Positions 6,736 to 8,335 of a stretch of 8,335 nt of DNA are shown in pieces. Position 1 is the first letter of the stretch. Each line of letters starts with the position of its first letter. The translations under genes were made by a program, and so were the position numbers. The notes beneath the pieces are model-generated. The model saw nothing but the letters and a program-made list of their open reading frames with translations, searched no databases and had not been told where the DNA came from. The DNA lies in the NCBI GenBank assembly GCA_013811975.1, contig JACCUF010000434.1:1-8335 (forward strand), read 5' to 3'. Origin of the DNA: Geodermatophilaceae bacterium (GTDB lineage: Bacteria > Actinomycetota > Actinomycetes > Mycobacteriales > Geodermatophilaceae).

Positions 6736-8335
6736 CTGCTCTCCTCCTGTCCCCTGCGGGCGTGGTTCAACGTACGGTCGGCATTCCCATCGCGGGCGGA
6801 CCGGATCAGGTCATAGATCTGGCTGGGGCCCAAGGGCATCGCGGTGATCCGGATTCCCAGCGCATCCTCCAGGGCGGCCGCGATGGCCGCCGATCCTGGG
6901 ATGACTCCTGCTTCCCCAGCGCCTTTGATGCCCAACGGGTTCAGCGGCGACGGCGTCTCCTGGTGCCCGATGTCGATGCCCTGAGGCACTTCGGAGACAT
7001 AGGGCATCAGGAAATCCATGAATGACGCATTCTGCAGCTGACCCATATCGTCGTAGGCCATCACCTCGTAGAGCGCGCCGCCGACGCCCTGGGCCACTCC
7101 CCCGTGGATCTGGCCCTCCACGATGCGTGGGTTGATCAGCCGGCCGCAGTCGTGCACCACCGCATACTTCTCGACGGTCACCGCGCAGGTGCCCGGGTCC
7201 ACTTCCACGATGACGGCGTGCGCGCCGCTGGCGAAGGTCGAGCGCACCGGCGAGTAGTAGTCGCGGCCCTCGAGGCCGGGTTCGTCGTCGTCGGCCACCG
7301 GGGGGTGCTCGTCCGAGGCGAACCGGGCGAACTGGGTTGCGGTCTTGGATGCCTCGTCGAAGGCGTATCGCAAGGGGTTCGACAGGACCGCGACCGAGGA
7401 CAACGGCAGCACCGCGCCAGGGTCGCCCCGTACGCCGACGACCCCGTCCACGATGTCGAGATCAGCGGCGTCCACCTCGAGCACCTCGGCAGCGATTCGG
7501 AGCGCCTTGGCGCGGACGGCCTGCGCGGCCAGCGCCACCGCGTTGCCGCTCATCACCGCGGCCCGGGAGGCGAAGGTCCCGACGGCGTAGGCGAATCGCC
7601 GGGTGTCGCCGGTGTGCACCTCGATGTCCTCGATTTCCACGCCGAGCTCCTGAGCCACGATCTGGGCAAATGCCGTCTCGTGCCCTTGGCCCTGACTGGT
7701 CAGTCCGGTGGAGACCAGCACCTTGCCCGACGGCAATACTTGGACGTGTCCACCCTCGTACGGCCCGACACCGGTGCCCTCGACGTAGAGGGCCATCCCG
7801 ATCCCGAGCCAGCGGCCTTCCGCGGCGGCCGCTGCCCGTCGCGGCTCGAAGTCCTGCCAGCCCACGAGGTCTCGCAGCTTGTCCAACATCGCCGGATAGT
7901 CGCCCGAGTCGTAGATCAGGGGGCGGCCGTCCTGGAAGATCAGATGGTTGACCCAGGGGAACTCGTCGGCGCGGATCAGGTTGATCTCACGCACCTTGGC
8001 CCGATCGAGCCCGAGTTCATCAGCGATCCGGTCCATCGTGCGCTCCATCGCGAAGCAGCCCTGCGGCCGGCCTGCGCCTCGATAGGGAGTAACGATGACC
8101 GTGTTGGTGTACAGCGAGTCGACCCGGCAGCGGTAGTTCGCCAAGCGGTACGGACCCAGCAGCTGGGTGCTGGTGATGATCGGCACGACGATCCCGTACG
8201 GCGTGTACGCGCCGTGGTCATGCAGGATGTGGGCGTCCAGGGCGAGGAGCCGGCCTTCGTCGTCGTACCCGGCCGTGATCCGCTGCAGCTGACCGCGCTC
8301 GTGCGCGGAGGAGATGAAGTGTTCGCGGCGGTCCT
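6732..8335 (-). CDS. Molybdenum hydroxylase large subunit (xanthine dehydrogenase/form II CoxL-like), partial
   Basis: The minus-strand frame stays open from TGA 6732-6734 to the window edge (first full codon 8331-8333), giving 533 C-terminal residues; the N-terminus lies beyond 8335. It begins EDRREHF-style ('DRREHFISSAHERGQ'), as in the middle of these ~770-800-residue subunits, so a GTG start at 8186 would be false. Molybdenum-site motifs in visible numbering: PYRGAGRP (83-90), SQGQGHETAFAQ (213-224, molybdopterin cytosine dinucleotide/active-site region), and GIKGAGEAG with the catalytic base Glu at about 474. The PYRGAGRP loop marks the non-CO-oxidising 'form II' or general hydroxylase class; the AYxCSFR loop of true CO dehydrogenase is absent. 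Such enzymes hydroxylate heterocycles or aldehydes with water, passing electrons through [2Fe-2S] and FAD subunits, which are not in this window. It ends in an ATGA overlap with the CoxG-like gene. Substrate unknown. Confidence 0.93.
   Translation of the reverse strand, partial: DRREHFISSAHERGQLQRITAGYDDEGRLLALDAHILHDHGAYTPYGIVVPIITSTQLLGPYRLANYRCRVDSLYTNTVIVTPYRGAGRPQGCFAMERTMDRIADELGLDRAKVREINLIRADEFPWVNHLIFQDGRPLIYDSGDYPAMLDKLRDLVGWQDFEPRRAAAAAEGRWLGIGMALYVEGTGVGPYEGGHVQVLPSGKVLVSTGLTSQGQGHETAFAQIVAQELGVEIEDIEVHTGDTRRFAYAVGTFASRAAVMSGNAVALAAQAVRAKALRIAAEVLEVDAADLDIVDGVVGVRGDPGAVLPLSSVAVLSNPLRYAFDEASKTATQFARFASDEHPPVADDDEPGLEGRDYYSPVRSTFASGAHAVIVEVDPGTCAVTVEKYAVVHDCGRLINPRIVEGQIHGGVAQGVGGALYEVMAYDDMGQLQNASFMDFLMPYVSEVPQGIDIGHQETPSPLNPLGIKGAGEAGVIPGSAAIAAALEDALGIRITAMPLGPSQIYDLIRSARDGNADRTLNHARRGQEESR
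6743..6748 (-). promoter_or_regulatory. Strong Shine-Dalgarno of the CoxG-like gene
   Basis: AGGAGG on the minus strand, seven bases before the ATG at 6733-6735. It lies inside the end of the large-subunit gene. It is the strongest ribosome-binding site in the operon and supports this start. Confidence 0.8.

Noticed and set aside
6732..8335. Annotation of the operon as aerobic CO dehydrogenase
   Set aside because: The AYxCSFR loop of CO-oxidising CoxL is absent and replaced by PYRGAGRP.

Overview
The window is GC-rich DNA with strong G/C bias at third codon positions, several GTG and TTG starts, and tightly packed genes. Together with the gene content this suggests an actinomycete (Actinomycetota); nothing in the sequence identifies the genus. 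There are no tRNA or rRNA genes, insertion sequences or CRISPR arrays that I can support.

Layout. Positions 1-135 (+) hold the last 44 codons of a protein resembling the end of an LVIVD-repeat or beta-propeller protein. A strong UUCG-capped hairpin (146-189) follows and separates it from everything else, which lies on the minus strand. Reading the minus strand in its own direction (high to low coordinates) there is: (1) the C-terminal 533 residues of a molybdenum hydroxylase large subunit of the xanthine dehydrogenase/CoxL superfamily, running off the window at 8335; (2) a CoxG-like SRPBCC protein with a C-terminal membrane anchor; (3) a hydantoinase A/5-oxoprolinase family ATP-dependent subunit; (4) the partner hydantoinase B subunit. 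Each of these four genes overlaps the next by exactly four bases (ATGA, GTGA, GTGA), so they form one translationally coupled operon. Its 3' end carries a long near-perfect hairpin (1886-1958) that overlaps the hydantoinase B stop codon. After that come an ArfB-type ribosome-rescue peptidyl-tRNA hydrolase and an EamA-family drug/metabolite transporter, both on the minus strand and probably separate from the operon.

How the operon may work (inference). The large subunit carries the PYRGAGRP active-site loop typical of 'form II' CoxL-like or xanthine-dehydrogenase-like enzymes rather than the AYxCSFR loop of true CO dehydrogenase, so the substrate is probably organic, plausibly an N-heterocycle. 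Hydroxylation next to a ring nitrogen gives a lactam. HyuA/HyuB-family enzymes open such cyclic amides using ATP. CoxG would tether the oxidase to the membrane and help pass electrons to the respiratory chain. The operon therefore looks like an 'oxidise, then open the ring' module for an unknown heterocycle. The FAD and [2Fe-2S] subunits are expected beyond position 8335.

Other structure. A perfect 24-bp palindrome lies inside the hydantoinase A coding sequence (4547-4570), and a near-direct repeat lies just upstream of arfB (1854-1887).
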